Positions 13,101 to 35,480 are shown, counted from the stretch's first letter. The stretch is DNA of 64,000 nt from Mya arenaria (GCF_026914265.1 NC_069135.1:19012548-19076547); one strand, 5' to 3'. Notes: generated by a model from the letters alone, not told the origin. Program-made: numbers and translations.

Positions 13101-13888
13101 CTGAGAAAGATTCTGTCTCAGGTAAGAAGAAGAAGTCAAAAGCAAAGAAAACTTCATTAGAAATTTTGGATAACACATTGAAGGCTGATGCTAGTTCATG
13201 TTCAAAATTGACCGAAACCATTCTAGATCAAACTAAACATCTGAAGAAGTCTGTTGAACATTTAATGGAAGTCTCAAGAAACAGGACTGATGATAGTGAG
13301 CAGTCTGATGTCCAGGAGTTGCAAGAACAGATTGTGAAATTAAAGGCAATGTTGTCAACCAAACGAGAACAGATTGCAACATTGAGAAGTGTGCTGAAAG
13401 CGAACAAAGCTACTGCAGAGTTTGCATTAGCAAATCTGAAACAAAAGTATGAAAATGAAAAGGTTATTGTAACTGAGACAATGATGAAATTAAGAAATGA
13501 ACTTAAAGCCCTGAAGGAGGATGCAGCCACATTTGCTTCTCTGCGAGCTATGTTCGCCCAGCGATGTGACGAGTATGTTACCCAACTGGATGAGTACCAG
13601 AGGCAACTTGCAGCAGCTGAGGAAGAAAAGAAGACATTGAACTCTTTACTGAGAATGGCAATACAACAAAAGCTAGCCTTGACCCAACGACTGGAGGACA
13701 TGGAATTTGATCGTGAGAGGCGAACTATGAGACGTCCACAAGGGGGTGGGGGAGGAAGAAACAAATCAGGGGCTTCAAAAGTAAGTCACTACAATGATGA
13801 ACAGTCATATAGTGGTCGCTATGGGGGAGGCAGGCACCAAAACTATCAAACCCATCATAGTTATTCAAATCCACGAAGAGATTATTAG
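10135..13888 (+). CDS. BICD: Bicaudal D (BICD) dynein-dynactin cargo adaptor
   Basis: Coding exons 10135-10350 (donor GTGAGT) and 11621-13888 (acceptor TTCTTCTTCAG), both phase 0, give 827 residues. No earlier in-frame ATG exists. BicD proteins are long coiled-coil dimers that link dynein-dynactin to cargo such as Rab6 vesicles. Visible family marks are: the CC1 box AAEYG at residues 35-39 within RAAEYGLAVLEE; IQESAS and DYSELEEENITLQKQV in the first coiled coil; a low-complexity middle with GKKKKSKAKK; and the conserved C-terminal cargo-binding coiled coil at about 650-775 (KATAEFALANLKQKYENEK, FASLRAMFAQRCDEY, QQKLALTQRLEDMEFDRERR). The tail after residue 780 is Gly/Arg/Tyr-rich and ends NPRRDY. 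Length matches the family (about 780-980). The 1.27-kb intron 10351-11620 holds no other feature. An internal donor at 13781 suggests alternative ends (separate entry). Confidence 0.96.
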
Positions 13889-15999
13889 GGCGCTGGTCCT
13901 CCATCCTTGCGACGGCGGGTTCTTTTGTTTTCGGTAAGTTTGCTCTCTTGGAATGCTTGCTCCTAATCATGTACAATGTACTCCTCATCCTGTATAACTC
14001 AGATCTTTGTTCAGTTGTGTAGTCGGCTAGGGTTTGTTCCTACTTTTTGCTCTAGACATGTGACATGGTCAGTGCCTTCCAACTTAATTTACTAAGAATA
14101 TACATTTCATTGGAAAGAGTACAATTGTTCAATTCAAAAGAATGAATGTTAGGTAAATTATGTTAATAGTTTCGGCTCTGTATCTTGTAGAACAAGAATA
14201 AACCTAAATTTTACCAAAAAACCTTCAATATTTTTAAAATTGTTAACCCAGTCGTTGTAAGGTACTAGGCATGTCACAAAGCAAGGTCACTGTCTTGGTA
14301 CTCACATATCTCATTGGTTGGGGGCACATACACCACTCCTGCTTGGCCAGTCTCACCCTAACCCCGGCTGATAACAATATTGGTCAGATGGGTTGCAGCC
14401 ACTAGTCAAATATTGCCAACACCTAGTGCTTCATGTATATAGGTATGTATATCATGATGTAGTTACTTAGTCAGTGAGTGAGTGATAATCCTCCTACAAT
14501 AATGATGAATTGCTATCCAGGTTCTGGTAAACTATATTCAAACTACATACACTTCTTAAGAACAGAGGCTTTTCTTAGAAGTGCCAATGCTTATAGCAAT
14601 ACTTGTGGAAAAACGTATTAGATCTTAAGAATATTTTTTATCCAAATTTATTAAAACATATTGGGTAATTGCTTAGTAGGAATGCTTTCATTTTTTTATT
14701 AAGACTTGTTTAACATTTGCAATCAATGTAGTTTTTGAATAAATGACATACTTAAAAGAAAGCATCTACTTGTAACATCAGTCACATGTTGAAGTATTTG
14801 AGCATTTCTAATACCAGGTTTTAGATGCAATACAACATGCCTTTGACTGAGAGCTCAGTCCATTGAGGTATGACTTTGTTTTATATATTTTCCAGCATTT
14901 AAAGGAATCTTGTACATACTGACGGACATTGGCTTAACTTACTAACACACACAGTATGCATTTACTCTTCAAAACTAATTGATATTCTAATCATATTTAT
15001 TTCTCAGTGCTTAAAATACTCTGGCCCTATCCTTCAAGGTGATGGTTTCAAAGAATTGTTTTAGTTAAATAATGTAGTAATATATGCCATCATGGTCATA
15101 AGTCTTCATATAAAGTCTAGGTTTGAGGCTCAGAATCAGAATTCTTAAATTTGATTATTTGTCTTATAGTAGTTGTTTTTTACTTAAAATGAGTAAATAA
15201 TTGTAAAACATGGTTTTTGCAACATAAATGGTCAGTTTTATGCTTATTACTCTTACTAAAGATTGTAAAATAAAATGAAGGTTTGCAGTTTTTGAGTGTC
15301 AAACAACCTCATTTCGTTAGTGAATACAGGCCAAAAATATATATAATACAGTCATGTAAGTAGCAGAAGTCACTATTTAAGTATAAACTACATGAGTCCA
15401 TTAATGCACCTATTAATATTCTATCTGACTAAGCACATAAAGAATATACGTTTGTCTAAACCCCACTACAGCAGGAAATTAGTAAAAGAAATCCCTGTGA
15501 AAAGTAATCAAGACCCTAAATATATCTGCTGGGATGTTAAAGTTTATTATTCCACAACTTGATGTTTCATGTCCATAGAAAGCCCTCATCTCAGAAGTTA
15601 ATGATGTCCAACCTTCTGCCCCCTCTCATCACATTGAACAGTGTATCAACTATAAGCCAGCCATATATACATGTTCTATAGAAAAACATATTGGCCATGT
15701 TCTTGTGTATAAATTTGTTGCTTATTTTAAAGATTGTACACATATTATACATATATTTTGTGAATGAGGTTTTGTTTGTTCTTTTTGCATTCATTAGTAG
15801 GCCATTGTAGAGTTTAGTTACAAGAAGGGCAATATACTAGGATATTTGAATATATTTTTTTAGTTGTAAAAAGATATTAAAGCAATATAATACAAGTCAA
15901 GGTTTTATTTCTGTTGTATGGATGTGTATTTGGTAAATAATATGTTAGATTTGAAGTAGATAATTAACATATTATAAAATAGACTGTCTAGCAAAAGGG
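13889..15999 (+). other. BICD 3' UTR and/or intron
   Basis: Follows the TAG at 13886-13888. A strong donor (TCG then GTAAGT) at 13932 may start a 3' UTR intron. An AATAAA at 14197-14202 is a candidate polyadenylation signal for a short transcript. Otherwise AT-rich with no supported gene. Confidence 0.45.
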
Positions 16000-18165
16000 T
16001 ACATGTACAGCCACTTCTGAGTGTACAGATACGGTCAGTTGTCTACAGGTACAGTCAGTCTGTATTGTCAATAGACTACAGGTATGTTCAGTCGTCTACA
16101 GGTACTGAAAGTCTGTATGGTCAGTAATGTACCGATACAGTCAGTTGTCTACAGGTCCGGTCAGTAGTGTACAGATACTGTCGACTGTCTACAGGTATGG
16201 TCAGTCTGTATGGTCAGTAGTGTACAGATATGGTCAGTAGTGTACAGGTACTTACTTACTATCAGTATTGTACAGGAACGGTCTGTAGTGTACATGTACG
16301 GTCAGTAGTGTACAGGTACAGTGAGTAGTGTACAAGTATGGTATTGTACAGGTACGGTCAGCTTGTATGGACAGTAGTGTACATGTACGGTCAGTAGTGT
16401 ACAGGTACAGTGAGTAGTGTACAAGTATGGTATTGTACAGGTACGGTCAGCTTGTATGGACAGTAGTGTACAGGTATGGTCAGTTTGTATGGACATTAGT
16501 ATACAGGTACGGTCTGTAGTGTACAGGTATGGTCAGTTTGTATGGACAGTAGTGTACAGGTACGGTCTGTAGTGTACAGGTATGGTCAGTTTGTATGGAC
16601 AGTAGTGTACAGGTACGATCTGTAGTGTACAGGTATGGTCAGTCTGTATGGACAGTAGTGTACAGGTACTGTCTGTAGTGTACAGGTACCGTCAGTTTGT
16701 ATGGACAGAAGTGTACAGGTACAGTCTGTAGTGTACAGGTACGGTCAGTTTGTATGGACAGTAGTGTACAGGTACGGTCTGTAGTGTACAGGTACAGTCA
16801 GTTTGTATGGACAGTAGTGTACAGGTACGGTCTGTAGTGTACAGGTACGGTCAGTTTGTATGGACAGTAGTGTACAGGTACGGTCAGTTTGTATGGACAT
16901 TAGTATACAGGTACGGTCTGTAGTGTACAGGTACGGTCAGTTTGTATGGACAGTAGTGTACAGGTACGGTCTGTAGTGTACAGGTATGGTCAGTTTGTAT
17001 GGACAGTAGTGTACAGGTACGGTCTGTAGTGTACAGGTACAGTCAGTTTGTATGGAGAGTAGTGTACACTTACGGTCTGTAGTGTACAGGTACGGTCAGT
17101 TTGTATGGACAGTAGTGTACAGGTACGGTCTGTAGTGTACAGGTACGGTCAGTTTGTATGGACAGTAGTGTACAGGTACGGTCTGTAGTGTACAGGTACA
17201 GTCAGTTTGTATGGAGAGTAGTGTACACTTACGGTCTGTAGTGTACAGGTACAGTCAGTTTCTATGGACAGTAGTGTACAGGTACGGTCTGTAGTGTACA
17301 GGTATGGTCAGTTTGTATGGACAGTAGTGTACAGGTACGGTCTGTAGTGTACAGGTATGGTCAGTTTGTATGGACAGTAGTGTACAGGTATGGTCAGTAG
17401 TGTACAGGTATAGTCATTAGTGTACATGTACGGTCAGTTTTGTACAGGTATGGTCAGTAGTGTACAGGTATGGTCAGTATGTATGGTCAGTAATGTTCAG
17501 GTACGGTCTGTAGTGTACAGGTACGGTCAGTTTCTATGGACAGTAGTGTACAGGTTTGGTCAGTAGTGTACAGGTACGTTCAATAGTGTACAGGTTCAAT
17601 CATTAGTGTACAGGTACGGTCATTATTGTACATGTTCGGTCATTAGTGTACAGGTATGGTCTTTAGTGTACAGGTATGGTCAGTTTGTATAGACAGTAGT
17701 GTACAGGTACGGTCAGTAGTGTATAGGTATAGTAGTGTACAGGTACGGTCGGTTTGTATGGACAGTAGTGCACAGGTACGGTCAGTTTGTATGGTCAGTA
17801 GTGTACAGGTAGGGTCAGTTTGTATGGACAGTAGTGTGCAAGTATGGTCAGTTTGTATGGTCAGTAGTGTACAGGTATGGTCAGTTTGTATGGTCAGTAG
17901 TGTACAGGTATGGTCAGTTTGTATGGTCAGTAGTGTACAGGTAGGGTCAGTTTGTATGGACAGTAGTGTACAGGTATGGTCAGTAGTGTACAGGTAGGGT
18001 CAGTTTGTATGGAAAGTAGTGTACATATAAGGTCAGTAGTGTACAGGTATGGTCAGTAGTGTACAGGTATGGTCAGTTTGTATGGTCAGTAGTGTACATG
18101 TAAGGTCAGTAGTGTACAGGTATAGTCAGTCTGTACAGTCAGTAGTTTACAGGTATGGTCAGAAC
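16000..18165. repeat. Composite minisatellite, about 20-bp core, 53-bp higher-order unit
   Basis: The core phrase GTGTACAGGTACGGTCAGTA is repeated over 2.2 kb. In the middle (about 16500-17390) three cores fuse into a regular 53-bp unit: AGTGTACAGGTACGGTCTGT, AGTGTACAGGTATGGTCAGT, TTGTATGGACAGT (for example TACGGTCTGT at 16561 and its partner at 16614). The flanks are less regular mixtures of the same cores. Open frames across it are incidental. Confidence 0.95.
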
Positions 18166-19500
18166 AGTGAAAGCTGATTGCTTTTTTATTTGTTGACAGC
18201 ATCCCAAGGATGTATATTAATACTATAACATTATACTGCTACAACTACAAAACATGTTGGCTACTTCCCATAGATTGTCATTTATGCAAGTTATGGCTAT
18301 ACAAATATTCATGACTGTTTGCATTCCTTTAAATGTTGGCTAGTTTCCCTTGCCTAGACCTCAAATAACCATGAAGTGATGGATGGGGCTTTCCCACACT
18401 AATTATCTAGGTGTTGCCCACTACTTAGTGACAGACAGGGTTTGCAAGGATATGAAAACAAAATAATCACCTTACATTTGTGGATGTTAGTTTGAATGTA
18501 AATTCTGTAATATGAGATCATTGTGTTTGAACAATTCATCACCCTACTAGGCTAGTGCAATATCTCGATAACTGCATATTAGGTAAAGAAGCAGATAAGA
18601 TCTTTTTTCATTAAGGTGATAAACTGTTAAATTCTTACATTGTTAGACCACAATGCTTTCTTGTATATCAATAACTCTTTATAGTATTATTTTGTTAATA
18701 CAAAGAATTAGTAAAACTACATGTACTTTCTTTATTTGAATATTAGCTTTTGAAAGAAACCTTTGCTAAATGCACTGAATTGTAAGGCTTGCACAAATCC
18801 TATGATCAAAATTTATTGGATTAACAGTGTTACATATAAGTAAGAATGAAATATTATGCAATATCTTCATAAGTAAGAAAGAAACATTATGCAATACCTT
18901 CGTTAATAATGCAAAAGGTCATATCAGGAAATGAGAAACGCCAAATGTCACCAGGAAAATATGGTTGATTTAAGATTTAGGAGGGAAAGTGTTTGCCTGT
19001 TTTGTTTCTAGTAATTGTCTCTTTCTTTCAGTTACAAGGCAGATTTTGTTGACCAAATATCAGAAAGCTCCAAGATTTTCACCATACCTGAGCTAATGAT
19101 CTCTCTTCTTTGAGTGAATCTGAACTGTGCCTTCTTTTAAGCCTAGAGCTTTATGTGATCCATTAACAGTTTCCTCAATAGTTATCATGTCATAATTTGC
19201 AGTATTCTTTTTGGTGCTGATGGTTATAATATTAAAGGACAATGTTCACAAAGATAAATAAATATTTGAATGTTTAATAAGTTTTTCAGATCTGGTGCTT
19301 ATTACTGAAGTTAAAATATGCCTAGTTTATAAACATAACAAAATGAAGAAGATATGTCCATAGTGCCTCCGTGTTGAATTGAAGCTTCAAAGGCATGAAC
19401 AAACTAAATCCATGTAGAACATGTATAACTGTCAGCTGTTTGAGTTGAAATTTGCTGTAAGCTTGTCAGTGTGGGCAATGTGGTGTATCTCTTCTTGTAG
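18166..19500 (+). other. No gene seen; candidate BICD intron
   Basis: AT-rich unique-looking sequence between the 53-bp array and the candidate exon at 19501. The acceptor tract TCTCTTCTTGTAG ends at 19500. Confidence 0.4.
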
Positions 19501-20194
19501 GAGCAATGCTTCTCGCTCCCGGGCAGCTGTTCAAGCCCGCGGGCTAACAGTATGTATCTGATGTTGTGCTGGTGGTGTTCACTTTGTCACACTCTAGTAG
19601 AATGGCAAAGGCCATGGCACTGCAGTTACTTTCAATTTATTTATGTTTGGTAATTTTGTTTTTTAATTGTTTACAAAACGATTTTAATTCACTTGTCCAG
19701 GGACTTATTTTCTTGTGTATTTTTTTTTTCTTTAGTTGTGGCTTTTAAAATATTATTGTTTTGAAAGAAATTGGAATAGTTCTTTTTAGTTATTATTAAA
19801 TTATTTTAACAGTATTTGCATTTCTTTCTAGAACACGTTTTTTTGTCCATTTAATTTTCTCCATCTTATGAGTGTCATATCATGCCTTTTGATGTTACTT
19901 GTTTGTGCTTTATTCCAAACAAAATATTTGTTGCCTATATTTGCTCACTTTGTTTTTAGTCTTAATAATAATGAATAGAAAAATGATTAAGAAGCATACT
20001 GATTATTATGCAAGCAGTTATGATAAAAAAGTTCTATCAGGATTGTGAATAGTCATCAACAAATTATGCATCTATTATCTAGTAGTTATTGATGCTATCC
20101 TAGCCTTCATTCACCCTGCTAACATGTTTGTATTTCTCCCTGCACCCTGGAACAGTGACCACCAGTATGGAATCTAGCAATGGCTTCTTGTAAT
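19501..20194 (+). CDS. BICD: Candidate alternative 3' exons of BICD
   Basis: Two small exon-like segments: 19501-19549 (49 bp; acceptor CTTCTTGTAG, donor GTATGT) and 20156-20194 (39 bp; acceptor CACCCTGGAACAG, donor GTAAGT). The main BICD exon contains a perfect donor in phase 0 at 13781 (TCAAAA then GTAAGT). Splicing 13780 to 19501 to 20156 keeps the frame open and replaces the Gly/Arg/Tyr tail with EQCFSLPGSCSSPRAN then MTTSMESSNGFL and a stop (TAA at 20190-20192). The other two frames of the first segment stop at or before the junction. The second exon could equally be 3' UTR for the main isoform. This is inferred from splice signals only. Confidence 0.45.
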
Positions 20195-23100
20195 GTAAGT
20201 AAAGTAGCACTCAACACATCATGTAGTTAGGGGTCATTTTTGGGCACATCATTGTTGTTGTAGAGTATTTTCTGCTGTTCTGATTACTTTCATGCTACAT
20301 TTTAATTCCGATCCAGGCAGCCTGTCTCTCAACAGCCCTCAGCTTTCCCCCTGGTATTACAGTTGTACATGATGTTGTAGCTCATTATAAGTCTGTGGTG
20401 TGGTCTTGTAACCCTTTGTGTGTGTGTTTATTTTGAAGACTGATGACTGATTTGACCTTTAGTCCTGACCCTATTTCAGCACTTTCCTACATTTCTTTGT
20501 ATCTTTCTTAGCTCCACAGTGTATTGGTTCAAGCAAAAAAGAAAATGTAGATTTCCTCACCGATATTGTTACTTGGGTTTCAGTTACGTTTTCTATGTCA
20601 ACATTTTGAACTAAGATAATAGTTGTTGTTTTTTCAGGTGAATGTTTTTTTTGAAATTGGAACTCTTAATTCAAGTAACAATTATGACTGCTTTATTTCC
20701 GATGATATATTTTATGTTATGCTGTACATAGTATATAATCTTGTATACAAGTATAAAACATAGATGTATCCTCAAACTGTATACCAATGTGTAGAAATGT
20801 GTTATTCCTGAGCTCTTCCAAATGTAAAATCCTTAACATCAGCCTTGTTTGCTCTAATCATTGTGTTTCAATCAAATAGTTAACTAAGAAAGTAACCATT
20901 AAAGGAAATCAAAGTTTACATGACACTATTTTAATGGTATCAATAATACAGAACGGTTTTATTTATTTGAGAGTTAAATTTTTAATAGTTACTTATCAAA
21001 ATCTCTTATTTTTGAAAGTAGTGCATTTAATAGCATAACATGGCCACAACATGTTGGTTTGACATTATTAAGATCTAAATGATTTTCTATTCCAGTGCTG
21101 ACCCATTCGGCGACCCATTCAGCTTGTGTCAACCATGGCCTGCTTGTTGCACATGTGTCATACCAAAGAGTTCACAGATGTTCCAGTCATGACCTTGGCC
21201 CAGATCAAAGGTCAAGGTCGCTGTTTGCCATATTGATATTACATGTGATATTTATATATCTCATTCAAACTTAGAAATAGTACTGTTTATCTCCTGAAAT
21301 TTTGTCCAAGGGGAGATGTGCCAGTAATATGCTGCTACCTTTTACAGTGAACCTGTGTTTGCATTGTCATATTAATGGAATTATTATCCTGTATTAAGGA
21401 TCCAAGAGACAAAATTGATATTGGTAACCATAGCAACACAGTTCAGACTGGGGTAGCAGCGAAGTGAGCCAGTATCAAGGTCATGTTGACCTTTTAGAAA
21501 ACATTAAAATATATATATATATATATATATATCATAGCATTGCATGACATTTTGTATATATTGATGTGGGAGAAATATTATAGTGACTTTACCAATGTTT
21601 AACAGCAAATCAGTGTTAGCTCCTGTCACTAAATGTTTAGCTATCTGTGATGATCTATTGTCTATAGCAACTGTTTTACTGTAGAAATGTTACATTATGT
21701 TCAGATTTTATATTCAAAGAAACAATCTTTATAATCTAATACTTTATGTTTAAGTCACTTTGGTCATTATTTTATAGTTTGATTATTTTTTTTAATGATG
21801 ATATATTGACAACTTTAACGTAAAACGTTTAATGAAAATATTTATTTATAGAGATTTGGTTGAAGTCTATGGTTATCTCATTTTAAATAGTTTTATTTTA
21901 GTTTGGTGCTTGTATTTTACTTTGTTTTTACTATCAGCTGGGCTGTGTATTTTAAGCTGCTTGTTAATATTGTATAAGTCATTTATTGAGATTGATATGT
22001 TTTCAAATTGAACTTAATCATGATAACCTTTAAATCTTGTATTGGTTATACATTAAACAGGCCATTGAGAGCTTTAGCCTATTTCTTAAGAATTCTTTAC
22101 TGGTGTTCAATTTTGCATGTCATGGGTTTGGTGTTAAAGTGTGCTATTTGGTATAAAGAATCTTTAATTAGATAGCACAGTTTTTCACTCAACCTATGCT
22201 ATACAGGGAACTGAAAGTGTTCATTGTTTGATGTATTTAATGATCAAAGTAATATGAGCTTACTCCACTGTTATGTAGTTATCCAATTAATTCTTGATTT
22301 AGCAATCTGCCTACCTCATGCAGTGTTTAATGAGACTTATGAGTTGTATTCTATTGTTGGTAATTTCTTTTGAAATTTGAGTTAATTGTTACAACATGTT
22401 TCTGGTACAAGAATGCATGAAGATCAAATTTTTGATTTCTAGAATAAATATTTTAGTAGAATTTTTAACTAAATTGATGTTAAAGTGGCCTGTGTATATC
22501 GGCTTTAGACTTGTAAAGTAAATGTATTACCTATGCTTATTCTGGGTTTTAATTGTATGAATTTAGTTGGTATATATTTATTATTTATTTATAACATTAG
22601 TTGTAGATTTTACTTCAACATTGATTCCTTCCTTTTACTTTGTTTTCTGCTACATGCTTAAACTGTAACAAAATATTTTGACAACATTTTTATCAATATC
22701 TTCCTTATTGATACTACTTAAAAGTTCTATAAAAAATATTCAAATATAGCGTCATTTTTGTATGTTTATATTCCTTAGATGTAAAAGTTTTGTGTACTTG
22801 TGGGTGGCAAATTAATGTCGCAGGAAAATGCATTTATAATAAATAATTTTAAACAATTGTACATAATTTTATTTACCTTGGGGAAAGTCCTTGGTTTGTA
22901 TGGTTTAAATCGAAAAGGTTGGAATCACAGTTTTATTAACTGGTTTAACATTAGTTTTACATCCAGGATATATTTTACAAATGGTGAATGCATTTTAAAG
23001 GCTTTTGTATTCTGTTTGCATGGACTGAAGTGTTGAGAACTGTTTTTAAGTCATTCATTTGATATGTGTATATTCATTGTTTGTCCATTATGTGTCGAAC

Positions 23101-23202
23101 AAAGAAACAAAATTAACTTTTGTTTTGTTATTTATTTACCCTGACCTAAACATGAGGGAAGACAGCTTCTTTTTGCATGCAATGTTATTTCGACTAGGAC
23201 AG
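20195..23202. other. No further gene seen
   Basis: AT-rich sequence that may be distal BICD 3' UTR or intergenic. Further acceptor-like tracts occur at about 20638 and 21095 (TCTATTCCAG), but no exon with an end could be supported. A (TA) dinucleotide run lies at 21509-21532. Confidence 0.4.
21509..21532. repeat. AT dinucleotide microsatellite
   Basis: Twelve uninterrupted AT dinucleotides. Confidence 0.9.
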
Positions 23203-23610
23203 TTCCAAAGGCAATAACTTCAGTGGCAAGGTCAAGGTCAACACAAAATAAGTTTGACACCAGCAAGGTCAATGCAAAATATGTTTGACACCAGCAAGGT
23301 CAATGCAAAATATATTTGACACCAGCATGGTCAATGCACAATATATTTGACATCAGCAAGGTCAATGCAAAATATATTTGTCACCAGCAAGGTCAATGCA
23401 CAATATTTTTGACATCAGCAAGGTCAATGCAAAATATGTTTGATACCAGCAAGGTCAATGCAATATATGTTTGACACCAGCAAGGTCAATGCAAAATATG
23501 TTTGACATTGGCCAGGTCAACGCAAAATCTGTTTGACACCAGCAAGGTCAATGCAAAATATGTTTGACAATGGCAAGGTCAATGAAAAATCTGTTTGACA
23601 CTTAGTTCAG
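23203..23610. repeat. 31-bp minisatellite carrying AAGGTCA in most copies
   Basis: About 13 copies of a 31-bp unit (CAAGGTCAATGCAAAATATG then TTTGACACCAG). Most copies contain AAGGTCA, the extended nuclear-receptor half-site; the first contains the phrase GTCAAGGTCAA. Copies diverge by a few substitutions (TGGCAAGG, GGCCAGG). Confidence 0.93.
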
Positions 23611-25882
23611 GTCATGCTTATATCTGCCAATTATGAAGATGTTCTATGAAAGCTGGCGGAGTCGAGATTGTGAGGATGGAATGACTGACAAAAAGACTTT
23701 GTTCTGTGGAGGTTAAAGTGTTAACATCTAAGTTCTCTTGACCATCACTCTGACATATAGTTTGTTCTCATTGTCTAGCAAGTCGGCATGGGGTGAGCAC
23801 AACATAATCGTCACAATGGTTGTATACAAGTGTATCCTGTCTGTTCGTTTAATTCAAATGGCTTGGCACAACATTTTAATGATTGTCAGTTTAAAAGCTC
23901 CTGATATAGAATCAATCTATTCAATATGAGCATTTTTAATAGTTATTCCAAATTGGTCAGGATAATGCCATGTGGAGGCTTACATTTTCAAAATTGAAAG
24001 ATGGTGTCATTCCGAATGTCAAGGTCATACTATGAGGTCAATGTTCAGTGTACATGAACTTTTACATGGTCATAGGTGTACCTAATGCAAAACATTATCA
24101 GTTGGAGAAAGCATGATTGCATTGTCATTTTGCATCAAAGAGATGGTCAATTTGTACCGCCCCCAACAGCCACTTTGCAGTCAGTTGCAACACAAAAAGT
24201 TGTGTTTGCTGGTACACTAAACTTGTCACCATAGTTTTAAGCAACATTTTAAATGGTCAGTTGAAGTACCAACTTGACATGTATGGATGCTTTGTGCGGT
24301 ATGTGCTTGTCTCTTCAGAAGATAGTTGCATATGATGGAAATTTATTCTAAACAGCTGATGGCAGCAAGTGAAATTCACTTGAAGGCTTCAGCATTCAAA
24401 GCTTAAAAATCTTGAAATACTAAAATCATTGGAATTTGCAAACAGTACTATCCAGCTTGCAATGCGCTCAACAAAATTGTTAAAATGTTGTTAAAGTGTC
24501 TTCCTCCATCAGTTTTTTTTGGCCCTTAACTTGATCACGCATTGGAAGATTTAAAACTGACCTGGCACAAATTTTTTGTAGGCTGTTTAAAAATGAATCG
24601 CTCACAATTTAAAGGAATTAATATTTCTAAGTATACCACTTGGTTAAATTGATAATTTCACGGGATAACTCTCTGGTTCAATTCAAGATAAAAACTGGAA
24701 TAAATCACAGTAGATAAATGCAATGAATTTTAAACAAAAGCGCCAACTGTAATAAAATACACCCCTTCTATTTTAAGGACACCAAATTTGGTGGTAATAG
24801 TTGTGCATTAGCCAAATTTAGAGAGCGGACACTGTAAACACAGTTTTTGCCAATTCGAGGGTCATAATTGTGACTTAGTTAATGGTTATCAAATTGGACT
24901 GAGATATGCTGCCCATGATCATATTGTCTTAATTTGGTGATGATTCAAAACAAGGCTTTCTTTAAGAGTTGATCTGATAAGATTTCTATTTCTATCATTA
25001 AAGGGTGAGAACTTATGTTTGACTTGACGAATAGGTGGTTATTCAACCTGTCTAGATATTGTGCTCAAATACATTTTGACCAAATTTGGCGATGATTGGA
25101 CAAAATGTTAATCTGAGACTGATATTAGGCAATTTCTAAAACTGAAGGGCTGTTACTCTCAAGTGGCTTGAGCAGCTGGTTATAGAACTTATCCAAGATA
25201 TCATGCTCATGCATACATACATATTCTGACCAATTTTGGTGATGATTGGACCGAAAGTTATGTTTGATCAACAACTATTTGTCCAATCATCTCCAAATTA
25301 GGTAAAAACAACCAAATAATAAACAATGCCTGCCAATGTGCCAAAGGTGAAACTGTAATACAGCCCATTCTATAAACAACCATATAAAATGTTGGATGGC
25401 AATGATTTTTTTCGTCATAGTAGATGCAAAGCCCTGAAGAAGGCTCAAGAGTGATTTTATAAGATTATCAGCTCTCATCACAATTAGGCATAAAGAATTT
25501 AGTATAGACTTAAACCAGATGCAAATCAATTTAGCTTTAATTTTAAGCTTTCTTTTATATTGTCTGTTTTCCAAAATTTTGTCTATAGCATTTGTGGAGC
25601 TAACTTGTTAACCTTTGGCACTCAAAACATATTGACATTAAACTGAGTACATATGCACCTGTTTTCAATGTTATTACCATATGTAATTATGAACATACAG
25701 TAGCAAAACATTTTGAGTTATTATATGCCTTTGAAAAAATGAGTCCATGTATGAGTGTGAGCATCTCCTTGCAATGCTGTTGTTCAATAATATATACATT
25801 GCAGAATTAACCTTGACAAAATGTCACAAAGCGATTATCTTGTAAATGATAAGGAAGGAAAACACAAGATGGATAAGATCAT
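23611..25882. other. Dispersed-repeat-like DNA between BICD and NAA10
   Basis: At 24880-25300 the phrase AATTTTGGTGATGATTGGACC and relatives (GGCGATGATTGGACAAAA, TTTGGTGATGATTC) recur three or four times about 140-170 bp apart, as in a decayed dispersed repeat. No gene could be supported. Confidence 0.45.
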
Positions 25883-25888
25883 TTATTA
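25883..25888 (-). promoter_or_regulatory. Candidate NAA10 polyadenylation signal
   Basis: AATAAA on the minus strand, 274 bp downstream of the NAA10 stop codon. The position suits a short 3' UTR; there is no transcript support. Confidence 0.35.
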
Positions 25889-26161
25889 CGACAAAAAGAG
25901 CTAACAAAGATCTTGAATCAAATTTGAATCAAAATAACCTAATAAAATGATGACTGAATGCCACTTACATGCATCATGTATTCACACAATCATGACTGTT
26001 ACAATTTCACAAACACATTGAAATCATTCATTAACCAAGCAAACATCCCCATTCCTAATGATGTAACTGACATCGCTCAGTATATATAGTAATGTGTGGA
26101 TTTGGGGAGAATTTCCTTACTCATGTATAAATTAAAGATTGTCTGTTTCTCTACACAGCTG

Positions 26162-35285
<9,124 letters not shown>

Positions 35286-35463
35286 TTTTGGAGTATAAAC
35301 TTTATCACAATATTTAAAAATATAGAAAAACAAAACTTCTTGAAGTCTGTTATTGTCGTAATTTTCTCTTTTTGTAATAGTAGCAAATACAACTTTTTAC
35401 TCAAAACACCATCATTTACCAAAGACATTTCCGTTGTTAACTTTATGATGGGTGCAGGGAAGA

Positions 35464-35480
35464 GGGGGGGGGGGGGGGGG
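35464..35480. repeat. G homopolymer
   Basis: Seventeen consecutive G residues, about 180 bp upstream of the NAA10 start codon (the gene is on the minus strand, so C17 in the sense direction). Confidence 0.95.

Noticed and set aside
11895-13764. Several minus-strand open frames
   Set aside because: They are complements of the BICD coding exon.
17656-17997. 113-codon open frame
   Set aside because: It is a periodic translation of the 53-bp minisatellite.
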